Below, piece by piece: positions 13,923-23,719 of a DNA stretch of 53,804 bases. Positions within the stretch are counted from its first letter, which is position 1; every line of letters begins with the position of its first letter. The notes under the pieces were generated by a model. It ran no database searches, was not told the origin of the DNA, and was given only the letters and a program-made list of their open reading frames with translations. The translations under genes and the position numbers were made by a program. The stretch is from CAYWIT01 sp964458415 (lineage in GTDB: Bacteria > Pseudomonadota > Alphaproteobacteria > Micavibrionales > UBA2020), in the NCBI GenBank assembly GCA_964458415.1, contig CAYWIT010000017.1:1-53804 (forward strand). The letters run 5' to 3'.

Positions 13923-15971
13923 ATGCTGATCGACAGATTGCACAGCGCAGGAAGACAGGCAGGATTGGAGGACATGGGGCCTCTGATCGTGACGAAGGAG
14001 AATGCGCGCAAGGCGATTTTCACGAAGCTGAATCGCGGCGGCGGGATCGCATCGGCACATTCGAACAAGAGGATGGTGCGGCGCGGATTGATGACACGCG
14101 GCAATTCCTTTGTCGGCTTTTCATCGGGTCAGCGCGTTGTGGTGAAGGCGCGGTATGTAAAACACAAGGCAGGGAGCATGAAGGCGGGTGGCGGTGCTGC
14201 CAGTCTGCGCGACCACCTGAAATACATTTCGCGGGATGCTGCCGGCAAGGATGGTGAAAAGGCCGTCTTGTTTAGCGAGCAGGACGAGGGGCTTGACCGG
14301 AAGGGGTTTCTGGAACTCTGCAAGGACGATCGCCACCACTGGCGCTTTATCGTATCGCCCGAGAACGGCCACCAGATCGAGGACTTCCACGGCTATATCC
14401 GGAGCGTCATGAAGCTGGTCGAAAAAGACCTGGAAACATCCCTCACATGGACGGCGGCGGTTCACTACGATACGGACGACGTTCACGCCCATGTGATCGT
14501 GCGCGGGGTGAATGACCGGGGCGAGGATCTGGTGATCGGGCAAGATTACGTTAAGGAAGGTTTCCGTCGCCGGGCGCAGGAAGTGGCGACCGAACTCCTG
14601 GGCGAGCGGTCTTTGGAGGAAATCCGGAAGAGCCAGGAGAAAGAGGTAGAGGCCTTGCGGGTCACATCTTTGGATCGGTTCATGGAAAAACAGATGGGCG
14701 AAGACCGAACTCTGGACGTTCGCGCCAAGACCAGCTTTGGAAAATCCATTTTCTACGAAGGCCTCATCAAAGGTCGTCTGCGCTTCCTCGCGGCGTCGGG
14801 TCTGGCCTTCGAGCAGCCGCCGGGGGTTTTCATGCTTAAAGAGGATTATCAGGACGAGCTTGCCAAGATCGCGCAGAAGAACGAGGCGGTGAAACGTCTA
14901 TACGGCAAGATTCAGGATCAGGCGCGCCTCGATGATCTGTCCGTCTATTCCCTGAAAGGCGGGGAGGGGGAAACCGTTGCCGGTCGCGTTGTCTATAAAG
15001 GCATCATGGACGAACTCTATGACCGGAAATATGTGGTCGTTCAGGATATGGCCGCCAAGCTGCATTTTGTGCCGGTGGGTGAGGCTAGGGCGTATGACAG
15101 GGTCGAAAAAGACTCTCTGGTCGTGGTCAAGCCGGGGGATAAGGCTACCGGCAAGGCAGATATCAACATAAACATGATTGCGGAAAACAATGCGGGCGTT
15201 TATGACGCAGCTGTGCATCGCGCTCATGTTGATGAGCATCAAACATATATTCCGGAAGAAGATCGCCAGCAATATATCGATGCTCACCTAAAGCGGCTTG
15301 AAACGCTTGAGAAGAACGGCGTGGTGCAGGTACTTGAGGGCGGCGGCTATCAGGTTCCGGCCGATGTGATCGCGCAGGGCGAGGAAATCACGAAGAAGAT
15401 CAATGAGCGCGAGAAAAAGCGCTTCTATCCGCACCTGAACGTCCTGAGTACGGAACCGATCGAGCGTCTTGTCCATGCAGAGAAAAAGACCTGGCTTGAC
15501 AGGGAATTGTACAAGCAGGCGAAAAAAGGCGCATCCATCCCTTACGATGCAGGTCTGGCGCAGGCCTTGGACGAGCGCAGGGATTGGCTGCTCAAGAACG
15601 ATCTGGCTATCATCCAGTCGAACGGTGAATTTGCTCTACGTGCGAAAGCCCTGCGGCAGCTCGACCAGATGGAAGTCTATGCGGCCGGGCGGAAGCTGGC
15701 TGAGAAATTCGGGCTGGAATTCAGCGATAAGCGGGTCAAGATCGGCCAGCCAGTACAGTATGGCGGTTTTGTCACCCTTGAAACCGGCACATGGGCGGTT
15801 GTGTCCCAAGGCAAGGCGCTGCAGCTTACCCGCGTTGAGCAGGAGCCGAAGCTGGCGCGTGGGGATATGGCTGTGCTGAAAGAGATAGAAGGCAAGACGG
15901 AACTGCAAAAGGCGGCGCCGGCCAAGGCCAAATCGCGCGGTAAAGACAAAGATCAGGAAATGGAGTTGTAA
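13923..15971 (+). CDS. VirD2-like conjugative relaxase with DUF3363
   Basis: 682 aa. The N-terminal ~270 residues are the relaxase: candidate catalytic Tyr101 in HLKYISRDA, H181 in AVHYDTDD, and the metal-binding H188-x-H190 in DDVHAHVIVRGVNDRG. The rest is a DUF3363-type region (VAGRVVYKGIMDELYDRKYVVV; later HLKRLETLEKNGVVQ). This domain pair is typical of self-transmissible alphaproteobacterial plasmids (MOBP-like). It nicks oriT and pilots the strand into the secretion channel with VirD4. Two small accessory genes follow closely. It is convergent with the T4SS operon. Confidence 0.9.
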   Translation: MLIDRLHSAGRQAGLEDMGPLIVTKENARKAIFTKLNRGGGIASAHSNKRMVRRGLMTRGNSFVGFSSGQRVVVKARYVKHKAGSMKAGGGAASLRDHLKYISRDAAGKDGEKAVLFSEQDEGLDRKGFLELCKDDRHHWRFIVSPENGHQIEDFHGYIRSVMKLVEKDLETSLTWTAAVHYDTDDVHAHVIVRGVNDRGEDLVIGQDYVKEGFRRRAQEVATELLGERSLEEIRKSQEKEVEALRVTSLDRFMEKQMGEDRTLDVRAKTSFGKSIFYEGLIKGRLRFLAASGLAFEQPPGVFMLKEDYQDELAKIAQKNEAVKRLYGKIQDQARLDDLSVYSLKGGEGETVAGRVVYKGIMDELYDRKYVVVQDMAAKLHFVPVGEARAYDRVEKDSLVVVKPGDKATGKADININMIAENNAGVYDAAVHRAHVDEHQTYIPEEDRQQYIDAHLKRLETLEKNGVVQVLEGGGYQVPADVIAQGEEITKKINEREKKRFYPHLNVLSTEPIERLVHAEKKTWLDRELYKQAKKGASIPYDAGLAQALDERRDWLLKNDLAIIQSNGEFALRAKALRQLDQMEVYAAGRKLAEKFGLEFSDKRVKIGQPVQYGGFVTLETGTWAVVSQGKALQLTRVEQEPKLARGDMAVLKEIEGKTELQKAAPAKAKSRGKDKDQEMEL

Positions 15972-15974
15972 TCC

Positions 15975-16394
15975 ATGGCAAAGAACGAAAAGCGGGTACA
16001 AAAGACAATCCAGTGGGATTCTGATGTGCTGGATGCTCTCGAAAAGCACAATAAGCAACAGAGGCTCAATAACCTGTCTGCCGCGGCGAACGATGCTGTC
16101 CGGTATGCGCTGTTCCCTGAATATAGAAGCGACCGTGAAAAGGATATGGTGAAGCTGATGCAGGATTTGCGGGCTTCACTATACGAACACCGGAAGACCA
16201 CAGCGCGGGATTTAATGATTTTGCAGGAGGGGCTTTTTCAGTTTATAGACGTATTTTTTATGCACACACATTCTATTCCCAAAAACGAGCTGGCGGCGGC
16301 GAAGGCACAGGCAAAAGCGCGGTACGAGGAATTTATGGAGCAATTGGTGCGGAAGGTGCAGGATCCTAAACGCAAAGCGCAGGAGAAAGAGTGA
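15975..16394 (+). CDS. Probable relaxosome accessory protein (139 aa)
   Basis: Starts 3 bp after the relaxase stop, with GGAG 9 nt upstream in the relaxase end. Residues 8-48 (QKTIQWDSDVLDALEKHNKQQRLNNLSAAANDAVRYAL) have the strand-helix-helix pattern of CopG-like ribbon-helix-helix proteins; the rest is long helix rich in Lys and Glu. RHH accessory proteins bind oriT and help the relaxase nick. Position and pattern support that role; there is no named family match. It overlaps the next gene by one base. Confidence 0.6.
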   Translation: MAKNEKRVQKTIQWDSDVLDALEKHNKQQRLNNLSAAANDAVRYALFPEYRSDREKDMVKLMQDLRASLYEHRKTTARDLMILQEGLFQFIDVFFMHTHSIPKNELAAAKAQAKARYEEFMEQLVRKVQDPKRKAQEKE

Positions 16395-16693
16395 TGGCTT
16401 ATTACAATGACGGAAACCGTATTTTATCCAGTGATGAATATTACGCCGAACTCATTTTTAAATGGAGGTTGGCGCTGTTTGCCATTGGTGGATTCTTGGC
16501 GGGTTTTGTAATTCATGAATCCCTTCCTGCAGAATGGGAAAAAACTCTACGATTTGGCCTGATCATCGCCGCGGGGTCTGCCAGTGGTGGAATTCTTGCA
16601 TTTTTTGCGCGGGAGATTGAAGCGATGGCAGGTTGGGCCGTGCGCCTAGGAGTTTTGTTTGTTATTGGATGCGTAATCTGGAGCTTTATATAG
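16394..16693 (+). CDS. Small membrane protein (99 aa)
   Basis: ATG 16394 overlaps the previous TGA (TGATG). A GTG three bases earlier is possible, but the ATG sits better after AGGAGA. It has three hydrophobic segments (LALFAIGGFLAGFVI; FGLIIAAGSASGGILAFF; VRLGVLFVIGCVIWSFI). No family is recognised. Its coupling to the relaxase operon suggests a conjugation accessory role at the inner membrane. It ends 6 bp from the convergent virD4 stop. Confidence 0.65.
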   Translation: MAYYNDGNRILSSDEYYAELIFKWRLALFAIGGFLAGFVIHESLPAEWEKTLRFGLIIAAGSASGGILAFFAREIEAMAGWAVRLGVLFVIGCVIWSFI

Positions 16694-16699
16694 ACAGCA

Positions 16700-18550
16700 C
16701 TATTTGAAAGCTGATCGCAGCACATCCAGAATAGAATCCGTTTCATCGTCGTCCGGGTTTTCTTCAAGATCTTTGTGAAAGTCCAGAATTTCATCCCGCA
16801 GGGCATCATTCAGGTTCGTAGAACCTTTCCTGTTTCCTGAATCCTGCTTGAATATATCAAGCTGGTTTGGATCTGATGCCTGTTTCTGTTTTTCGGCCTC
16901 GGTGGGAATATCGAATTCAGGAATTAGATGATTTTCAATTTGCAGTTTCGGAACGGAAGGCGGCGGTAGCAGCCTTTTTTGAAAGCTGGAATCTTTATAA
17001 TAGGCAATCTTACGCGCGCGGACGGGGCAGGAGGCTTCCGTTATAATAATTTCCTCATGTTTTGGAAGCTGCTTGACCTTTTCTTTTGAAATCAGTGGTC
17101 GGGCGCGGTAACTGGTATTTTTACTTGGCGGTTCATATTTGAAAGAGTTTTTCTGCGAGGTGGATACGGTTTTTACCGTCCGATCACCGCAAGAGTTGCT
17201 GACATAATTGGCGGTTTCAAGATCATTGGCTGCGAAGAATATCTGATGCGCGCAGCAGGACAGAATACCGTCCCGTTTATCTTTGCCGTAGGTATCGTCC
17301 AGCCATTTAAGGCCCTGCACCACGGCCATGACCCGGCAATTATAGCCGCCTAAGAGGGTAAAGGCCGAAGTCATAGATGACATTTCGCCGAGCATGTGGA
17401 ATTCATCCATCATCAGCAGGACTTTATAAGGGTCACTTTCATCCGGTTCTTTCAGGGAAAGCGTGGTGATGACTTGCTCGAAGAAAATTCGCAATAGCGG
17501 CGCAAGCGTCTGGATCTGGCCGGTCAGAACGCCGACATAGACCGCCATGCGCTTTTTTCGCAGATCGGCGATAGAAAAGTCACTGGCCGACGTTGCCGCA
17601 TCGATCACAGGGTTGTCCCAAAGGTTGATCGCCTGGTTAAGTGAAGATTTTACGCCGCTGCGCTCTTTTGCGGCCTTGTTTGCAAAGTTCATCAGAGATT
17701 TTTTGATGGTGGACGACAATTCGGGATGCTTCGATACGATATGTTTGCAGATATCGCCTAAGTCTTGTTCTGTTCCTAGAAGCCGGTTGATGGCGCCGAT
17801 CGTGGAGGGCATTTCGTCATTCTCCATGACGTAGAGGGCAAGCCCGACAAAAAGGGCGCGGGCTTCGGATGCCCATACCGGGTCGCTTTTTACGGGGTCT
17901 TTAATCAGAATATTGGCGATAATCTGAATGTCACTGATCCGCTGATAGGGGTCTTTGCTGACCGCATCAAGAGGGTTATATCGATGCGACTGGCCGTTTT
18001 GATCGAGCGGTGACCACATAAAAACATCATGGCCGTGTTCTTTCCTGAATCCGGCCGTCTTTTTAAAATTCTCATGTTTGATATCGAGGCATATCAGGGA
18101 ATCCGGCCAGTTCAGCAGGTTCGGCACGACAATTCCGACACCCTTGCCGCTGCGGGTCGGGGCAATGACGATGCAATGCGTTGGCGTGTCGCTGATAAGG
18201 TATTTGCCTTTGTATTTACCAAGGATCAGACCTTCGCGTGCGAACAGGCCGGCATTGTTTATATCCTGCCAGGTCGCCCAGTGTGCATCACCAAATTCAG
18301 GCTCTTTCTTAATAAAGAAGCTGATAATCATGCCGGCCATCATGATGTGAGGGATTGCCAGAGAAATCAGGAAACGGGTTTTTATGCGGGGATCATCAAG
18401 GTAAGGAATGTTTGACCAGATCGACCACGGCAGGGCCGTTTCGATATTCTGCCCGGCCCAACCCATATAGATAACAGATGCCAGATAAGAGGCCGTGATA
18501 AGTCCGAAAACAACGCTGACGGTGAGAAAGACGGCCTGATTTTGAAACAT
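16700..18550 (-). CDS. virD4: VirD4/TraG type IV coupling protein
   Basis: 616 aa. Two N-terminal membrane segments (residues ~8-30 and ~62-80), then cytoplasmic ATPase with Walker A PTRSGKGV (131-138) and Walker B VLLMMDEFHMLG, followed by the conserved VVQGLKWL stretch. It links the relaxosome to the VirB channel and powers DNA export. The last ~100 residues are polar and acidic, typical of the variable substrate-binding tail. Its ATG directly follows the virB11 stop (TAAATG), so translation is coupled. Last gene of the leftward T4SS operon. Confidence 0.95.
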   Translation of the reverse strand: MFQNQAVFLTVSVVFGLITASYLASVIYMGWAGQNIETALPWSIWSNIPYLDDPRIKTRFLISLAIPHIMMAGMIISFFIKKEPEFGDAHWATWQDINNAGLFAREGLILGKYKGKYLISDTPTHCIVIAPTRSGKGVGIVVPNLLNWPDSLICLDIKHENFKKTAGFRKEHGHDVFMWSPLDQNGQSHRYNPLDAVSKDPYQRISDIQIIANILIKDPVKSDPVWASEARALFVGLALYVMENDEMPSTIGAINRLLGTEQDLGDICKHIVSKHPELSSTIKKSLMNFANKAAKERSGVKSSLNQAINLWDNPVIDAATSASDFSIADLRKKRMAVYVGVLTGQIQTLAPLLRIFFEQVITTLSLKEPDESDPYKVLLMMDEFHMLGEMSSMTSAFTLLGGYNCRVMAVVQGLKWLDDTYGKDKRDGILSCCAHQIFFAANDLETANYVSNSCGDRTVKTVSTSQKNSFKYEPPSKNTSYRARPLISKEKVKQLPKHEEIIITEASCPVRARKIAYYKDSSFQKRLLPPPSVPKLQIENHLIPEFDIPTEAEKQKQASDPNQLDIFKQDSGNRKGSTNLNDALRDEILDFHKDLEENPDDDETDSILDVLRSAFK

Positions 18551-19561
18551 TTAAGGATACCAGACTTCCGATATGACTCTTTTCCCGCCAATCCGCTTAA
18601 GCTGCACGACCACATCAATGATAGACCGGATATAGTCCATGATCTGATCGTTCTGCAGGCCGAGATTGGCTTGCATGACCATCAGGGCGATTTGCTTGAA
18701 AGCGCCGTGGGGCGTGTCGGCGTGAACCGTCGTCAGTGATCCTGGGTGGCCAGTATTGACGGCGCGCAGGAAGGTATAGGCTTCCTTGCCGCGCAGCTCG
18801 CCAAGCAGAATTCGGTCGGGGCGCAGACGCAAGGATGCTTCCAGCAGGCTTTGGATGGTGACTTCCGCCACGCCTTGCTCACCTTTGGAGGCGAGCAGCG
18901 GAATATGGTTTTTATGGACGGGTCGGATTTCCGGCGTATCCTCAATCGTAATAATCCGCTCTTCCGGGTCGATCTCTTTCAGGATAGCGTTCAGGAGGGT
19001 TGTTTTGCCGGTCGATGTACCCCCGGATATGATGATGTTCTTCTTTGATTTTGCAGCCAAGGCGATAAATTCATAAAAATCCTTTTGTTCGGCCAAGGCG
19101 CGCAGCTGGGCATCGTGTGGTTTCAGATCGGCATCCGTAACCCAATCGACGGCTTCAAATGCACCGGCCGCGGCATAGTCGGCCAGGTTCATATCCTTTA
19201 CGACCTGTTTCCTGATCGAGAGAACAACACCGTTCGGAGAGGCGGGCGGGATAATAACCTGCACCCGTTCCCCGGTTTGGAGCGAGGCTGACAGGAGGGG
19301 GTTTTGAAGGTTGATTGCCTGTCCAGTCGTGCGGGCTACCTGCCGCGCAAGCCGCATCATGTGATCGTTATCGATGGCGGCGGATTCAATCCGCTCCATT
19401 GATGGGCTGCCGGCACGCTCAATCCAGAGTTCTCCCGGGCGGTTGACGCAGATTTCAGAAATATTGGGGTCGGCCAGATATTGCCGGAACGCATCAAGAT
19501 AGCGTTCCATGAAGACATTTTCGGTATTTTGAACCGATTGGTTGGCAACATCTGGCTTCAT
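18551..19561 (-). CDS. virB11: VirB11 secretion ATPase
   Basis: 336 aa. Hexameric AAA-type ATPase at the cytoplasmic base of the channel, switching between pilus assembly and DNA transfer. Walker A GGTSTGKTT at residues 180-188, the Asp-box ITIEDTPEI, Walker B RILLGELRG and the His-box GHPGSLTTVHAD are all present. The N-terminal domain (YLADPNISEICVNRPGELWIE) is also complete. It lies 4 bp after virB10 and ends at the virD4 start. Confidence 0.95.
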   Translation of the reverse strand: MKPDVANQSVQNTENVFMERYLDAFRQYLADPNISEICVNRPGELWIERAGSPSMERIESAAIDNDHMMRLARQVARTTGQAINLQNPLLSASLQTGERVQVIIPPASPNGVVLSIRKQVVKDMNLADYAAAGAFEAVDWVTDADLKPHDAQLRALAEQKDFYEFIALAAKSKKNIIISGGTSTGKTTLLNAILKEIDPEERIITIEDTPEIRPVHKNHIPLLASKGEQGVAEVTIQSLLEASLRLRPDRILLGELRGKEAYTFLRAVNTGHPGSLTTVHADTPHGAFKQIALMVMQANLGLQNDQIMDYIRSIIDVVVQLKRIGGKRVISEVWYP

Positions 19562-19565
19562 TTTT

Positions 19566-20711
19566 TTATTCCCTTGGAATATTTCCGGCGACTTGTGAAA
19601 AATCGAGGTCTTTTCCTACAAATACTTTGATCTTTGTTCCTTGATCGACATGAATGGTCGGCGGGATGGCGATAGAGTTTTCAAGAGCGATTTCAGATGC
19701 TCTTGAAAAATCATTTCCAGCTTCAAGGGCCACCGTCGCAGAGTCGGAATCATCCACGGCCTCCACACCGATTTTCAGGCCGGTATCGATCATGGACAGC
19801 AGGACGGATGAGCCAAAACGCTCGAAGAAGTGCGTATCCACCTCTCCAGCCAGCCCCGATCGGCCCAAAGCGTCCGTTCCGTAGGAACCGATATTGACAC
19901 TGACTCCATCGTTCCTGATCAGACGGTTCCAAATCACGAAAACACGGCTTTGTCCGCGTGTAACCCCCGAACGGTAGCGGCCAACCAGCTTTGAGCCTTT
20001 CGGAATCAGCAGGTGGGAGCCGTCAAAAGAATAAACATCTTCGCTGATCACCGCGCGCACCATGCCCGGGAGATCGCTCTGGATGGCTGTTTCCAGGATT
20101 CCGCCGATCATGGTTCCTTGTGCGATCAGGCTATGAAGATTTTGAAGCTGGTCGGCCGTCGCGGTTTCCACATCCAGATTGGCGTTCTGGTTTGCAAAAG
20201 CCGTATTGGGATCGTCCCCGGCGAGTAAGGCTCCACCACCTGCGGTCTGTTGATTTCCAGCACTCGCAGGGGACACGCCACCGCTTTGGTCGTAGATCAG
20301 CTGCGGCGAGGCAATGCGTTGTTCCAACCGCCGTTTTTGCTCCTGTGCCATGCGAAGGGCTTCCTGCTGCAGAGCAAGTTCTCGCTGTGCGGCAAGGGGG
20401 TCGTAGTTCTGCGTTGCCTGTACGGGCTGTAATTCTTCTTCCGGTGACAAAGGCTCAGGCTCAATATAGGGCGTAGAGGCTCCACCGGCATTTTTGAAGG
20501 CAATTTCTTCGGCCTGAACAAAAGACTTCGGTTCATTCTTTTTCATGCCGTCGATCACGACAAAAATGATGGCGACCGCTGCTAAGGTCAGAAAAGCGCC
20601 GCCCAGGATATATTGTTTTGTCGTGACAGCGGCAACGGACGGTATTCCGCGATCCGCGGGCGGCGGGGCAGGTTGGTCTTCGCTGGGTTTTTCAAAGATT
20701 TCTTCATCCAT
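19566..20711 (-). CDS. virB10: VirB10 core-complex protein
   Basis: 381 aa. A cytoplasmic Pro-rich start, one membrane segment (YILGGAFLTLAAVAIIFVVI, residues ~30-50), a long proline and glutamine-rich periplasmic linker, and the TrbI/VirB10 C-terminal beta-barrel (GTMIGGILETAIQSDLPGMV; LLIPKGSKLVGRYRSG; ERFGSSVLLSMID). It spans inner and outer membrane and forms the outer pore with VirB7 and VirB9. The spacing to virB9 is 10 bp. Confidence 0.95.
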   Translation of the reverse strand: MDEEIFEKPSEDQPAPPPADRGIPSVAAVTTKQYILGGAFLTLAAVAIIFVVIDGMKKNEPKSFVQAEEIAFKNAGGASTPYIEPEPLSPEEELQPVQATQNYDPLAAQRELALQQEALRMAQEQKRRLEQRIASPQLIYDQSGGVSPASAGNQQTAGGGALLAGDDPNTAFANQNANLDVETATADQLQNLHSLIAQGTMIGGILETAIQSDLPGMVRAVISEDVYSFDGSHLLIPKGSKLVGRYRSGVTRGQSRVFVIWNRLIRNDGVSVNIGSYGTDALGRSGLAGEVDTHFFERFGSSVLLSMIDTGLKIGVEAVDDSDSATVALEAGNDFSRASEIALENSIAIPPTIHVDQGTKIKVFVGKDLDFSQVAGNIPRE

Positions 20712-20721
20712 GACGGATCAC

Positions 20722-21657
20722 CTAATTGTTCAAGGTTATGGTGTCTTTACCGCGGAAATAAGAAAAGTCGCTTGGTTTCTCGCTATTTTCCGCGGCTGCT
20801 TCTTTCAATGTGGTCGGCTTTTTGACCGGAAGGGTCGGCGCCGCTGCCACTTTCTTTTCCTGTAGCTCTACAAGGGGGGTTGGTTTGGCTTGCTTGCCTT
20901 TTTCTTTTGGATAACCATCGTTGAAGATGCAGGTCGTGGTATCTCCGTCCCGCAGAGTAAATTGCCGTCCAGTGGAATTGACGATCATGTAGGAACCTTC
21001 GACATTGAAGTTCACAAGGCTTTCATTACCCTGATCATCGACGGCGAAGATTGCGGGGGTTGCTCCCGGTTTGCTGAATTCAAAATATGTGAAGGTTCCA
21101 TCATCGAAGACTCGCTTGGGACGCAGGCCACGATTACCGGCGTAGGAATAATCGAAATTCCAGGCAGAAGCGTCAGCCCCATCCAGAGGATTATATTTGC
21201 CGGCGGGTTTGCTGCCGAAATTGGCAAGTTCTAGGGTTTCTTCCTCAGGGTATCGGAATTTGACCCGGAAGGTCAGATCTCTTGATTTTGGAGTAGCGGC
21301 CTTGTCCGCCGCCAATTCGAAGGTATAGATTCGTTTGGACGTCAAAACGGTCATATTAGTTTCGGCATTTTGCTCAAGCGGCTTTATATAAATCAGGTTT
21401 TTACGGCTACCGGGAATAACCTGCCAGGCTTCCGAATCTCCGATCGAGATAGATTCCACTTTTTCTTTCGGGGAGAATTCAACAACCATTGTGAACCCGT
21501 AATGGCCTTTCAGGTAATACACATCATTTTCATGATAGGTGTACGACTTGATCCGCGCATCGGCGGTGCCGGGCCTTGCTGCGCGCTCTGCAAGGGCAGG
21601 GGACGATAGGAGGGGCAGGATTATCAGCCCTGCCATGAGGTAGTTTCTTATTTTCAT
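20722..21657 (-). CDS. virB9: VirB9 outer-membrane core protein
   Basis: 311 aa. Signal peptide (LMAGLIILPLLSSPALA). N-terminal CagX/VirB9 domain with YTYHENDVYYLKGHYGFTMVVEF, and C-terminal domain NFDYSYAGNRGLRPKRVFDDGTFTYFEF that binds VirB7 and VirB10. A Pro/Lys-rich linker and a short extra tail follow. The start overlaps the virB8 stop (ATGA) with GGAGAA upstream. Length and domains are normal. Confidence 0.94.
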   Translation of the reverse strand: MKIRNYLMAGLIILPLLSSPALAERAARPGTADARIKSYTYHENDVYYLKGHYGFTMVVEFSPKEKVESISIGDSEAWQVIPGSRKNLIYIKPLEQNAETNMTVLTSKRIYTFELAADKAATPKSRDLTFRVKFRYPEEETLELANFGSKPAGKYNPLDGADASAWNFDYSYAGNRGLRPKRVFDDGTFTYFEFSKPGATPAIFAVDDQGNESLVNFNVEGSYMIVNSTGRQFTLRDGDTTTCIFNDGYPKEKGKQAKPTPLVELQEKKVAAAPTLPVKKPTTLKEAAAENSEKPSDFSYFRGKDTITLNN

Positions 21658-22343
21658 CTGACATTCTCCAAAACTTCGGGGTTAACACGGTAGCTTGTGA
21701 CTTGGAATCCAAGCGGGTTCAAAAAACGCTCCGCCATTTTCATGGGCTTTTGCGCGTATTGATAATCGATGATGGCTGTCCAATAGCTGATCTTTGTTTG
21801 ATTATTTTCCTTCAACTCACGCTGAAAGCGGATGGACGCAGTTTTGTCATTCAGGAAAGAAACCGACTGAATTTTTATGTCGATCGCGGCTTTTCGGCCT
21901 AGGACGATACTGGGGTTATTCGGGTTCTTGCCGTTCCAGAGCTGCTGATATTCCTGCAGGGCCGCGCCTTGCGACATTAACGATACGAGATCGTAATTTT
22001 CTCGCAGGATAGAAGGGTTATAGGATTCTCGCAGCGACACATATTTTACAAGATTGGCCTGTGTGATGGCTTCATCCTGCGTGAGATTCCCTTGATACAG
22101 TCCTTTAGTTACTTCCAGATATCCGGTATTCCGATCAACCGTTACGACATAAGGCTCAAAGGTTTTCAAGGGCAGAAGCAGCAGGAGCGTTATCAGGGAA
22201 AGAACGGCAATTCCCATGCAGAAAAAGGACAGGATCCATGCCCGGTTCCTGGACTGAAAGGCATTGGCGATAATTTCCTGTTCCCAAGTTTCGCCATCCT
22301 TAAAATATCTCTGTAGATGCGTATTTTCAGTTTTTTTCGACAT
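21654..22343 (-). CDS. virB8: VirB8 inner-membrane scaffold
   Basis: 229 aa. A short cytoplasmic tail, one membrane helix (WILSFFCMGIAVLSLITLLLLLPL), then an NTF2-like periplasmic domain (PYVVTVDRNTGYLEV; YVSLRESYNPSILRENYDLV; YWTAIIDYQYAQKPM; NPLGFQVTSYRVNPEV). It nucleates assembly of the core complex. It begins 2 bp after virB6. Confidence 0.94.
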   Translation of the reverse strand: MSKKTENTHLQRYFKDGETWEQEIIANAFQSRNRAWILSFFCMGIAVLSLITLLLLLPLKTFEPYVVTVDRNTGYLEVTKGLYQGNLTQDEAITQANLVKYVSLRESYNPSILRENYDLVSLMSQGAALQEYQQLWNGKNPNNPSIVLGRKAAIDIKIQSVSFLNDKTASIRFQRELKENNQTKISYWTAIIDYQYAQKPMKMAERFLNPLGFQVTSYRVNPEVLENVR

Positions 22344-22345
22344 TA

Positions 22346-23335
22346 TTAAATCTCATTTGTCTTTTGAATAGCTGTTCCGAGCGATTCTTTGTTGTTTCCG
22401 GACTTGCTGCCGCGGGAGGCGCGATTTTTGACTTTTCTCCATGACCACGCACTTGCCTGTTTTATTGGCGACGCGATCTTGCGGGAGGCCCAGGCGCCCG
22501 TTCCCATCGTAGACAGGGATACCCCGCCTGTAATGGAGGCGGCCATATTCAGGATTTGTGATAGAAGCAGCATCGATACAATGGCCGTGAGCAGGAAGGG
22601 ACCAATGTAAGAAAGCAAGTTACTGTTCGTATCGCTATTTTGCTCCAGGATGGTCAAAGGCTGTTCTATCAGCATGAGAATCAGGGCCAATAGCGCGTAC
22701 ACGAATATAGGGACGACGGCATAATTTAAGAGGGTTCTAAGCCATCCTTCAAAAAGAGATTTTGTGTTGGCAAAAACGAGCAGAAGAATGAATACAGGCC
22801 CAACAGCGAGAAGGATGGCAACTGCGAGCTTGGAAAGAACGATCAACATGGTGGAATAGCCGGTCAAGCCGATCGTTCCAAACCAGACCAGGCCGGCATA
22901 CATATATTGCCCGAAATCACTCCATCCCGCGCCTTCAAGGAGTTTCGATGAAACGGTCATGCCGCGGTCAAAGAATGTAGAAAGAGCTTGATTTGCCGAA
23001 CTCTCATCATTCGCGCCTGACCCTATATTGTCTGCTGCAGCTGCAATCAGCAGACCAGAAATATCGGCGGGGAGGTCGGTCGCCATATTATAGACGAACA
23101 GGAAAAACGTATCCCATTCCGTTGCTATGACGAGCAGGAGGATGATTTTAAAGCAATGCCAGACAAGATCGGAAGCCGAGAATCTGCCGCTGATAATCAC
23201 CTTATAGCCATAGACAGCAATAAAGACGATGAACATCAACCGCCACAATATCTGGATTGTGGCGGTCAGGCTTCCAAAAGATCCTTGGACGAAGCCTAAA
23301 ATGATGCTGTCAACGTGGCTGATAAGGGATTCCAT
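22346..23335 (-). CDS. virB6: VirB6/TrbL polytopic channel protein
   Basis: 329 aa with about six hydrophobic segments, including LMFIVFIAVYGYKVIISG, a long central periplasmic loop, LAVAILLAVGPVFILLLVF (the conserved VirB6 core with the GPVFI stretch), and LLTAIVSMLLLSQIL. The C-terminus is basic and cytoplasmic (ASRKIASPIKQASAW). It forms the inner-membrane part of the translocation path. A small lipoprotein gene lies 3 bp upstream, as in many MPF_T systems. Confidence 0.92.
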   Translation of the reverse strand: MESLISHVDSIILGFVQGSFGSLTATIQILWRLMFIVFIAVYGYKVIISGRFSASDLVWHCFKIILLLVIATEWDTFFLFVYNMATDLPADISGLLIAAAADNIGSGANDESSANQALSTFFDRGMTVSSKLLEGAGWSDFGQYMYAGLVWFGTIGLTGYSTMLIVLSKLAVAILLAVGPVFILLLVFANTKSLFEGWLRTLLNYAVVPIFVYALLALILMLIEQPLTILEQNSDTNSNLLSYIGPFLLTAIVSMLLLSQILNMAASITGGVSLSTMGTGAWASRKIASPIKQASAWSWRKVKNRASRGSKSGNNKESLGTAIQKTNEI

Positions 23336-23338
23336 GGT

Positions 23339-23719
23339 CTATTTTTTACCCGGCCCCCATTGGAAGACTTTTGAGAGATCTTCATCTGCTTTTTTCCGGC
23401 GTACTTCCAGAAGGGCTTCATAGTGTGTCCAGATCGGCGTCAGGCGTACGTTCTCGGAAGAAATATTCGGCCCAAAACCGCCGTCATTCAGGAGAGTGGC
23501 GATCTGCGTTGCCGTCCGGTCGCAGTCCTGCAGGACTGCGGTATTGGCGCTTTCAGGGTGCGCCCATATTTTAGAGCAGCGCGTGATCGCCAGATTTCCG
23601 TGCTGCATGATGAATTCAGCAACTTTTTCCGGCGGATGTTTGTCCAGAGGGTTTGACGCGGTACAGCCTGTCAGCAGGACAGCCAACGCAAATCCCTGTG
23701 CGATTGATCGTAATTTCAT
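23339..23719 (-). CDS. T4SS-associated lipoprotein (126 aa), possible entry exclusion
   Basis: Signal peptide with lipobox AVLLTGC followed by TASNPLD, then ~100 periplasmic residues with two more cysteines (TRCSKIW; LQDCDRT). Its place between virB5/virB7 and virB6 is where IncN/IncP-like systems keep EexN-type entry-exclusion lipoproteins. The motif HPPEKVAEFIMQHGNLAITRC is reminiscent of those but I cannot confirm the family. It overlaps the virB7 stop (ATGA), so it is translationally coupled. Confidence 0.75.
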   Translation of the reverse strand: MKLRSIAQGFALAVLLTGCTASNPLDKHPPEKVAEFIMQHGNLAITRCSKIWAHPESANTAVLQDCDRTATQIATLLNDGGFGPNISSENVRLTPIWTHYEALLEVRRKKADEDLSKVFQWGPGKK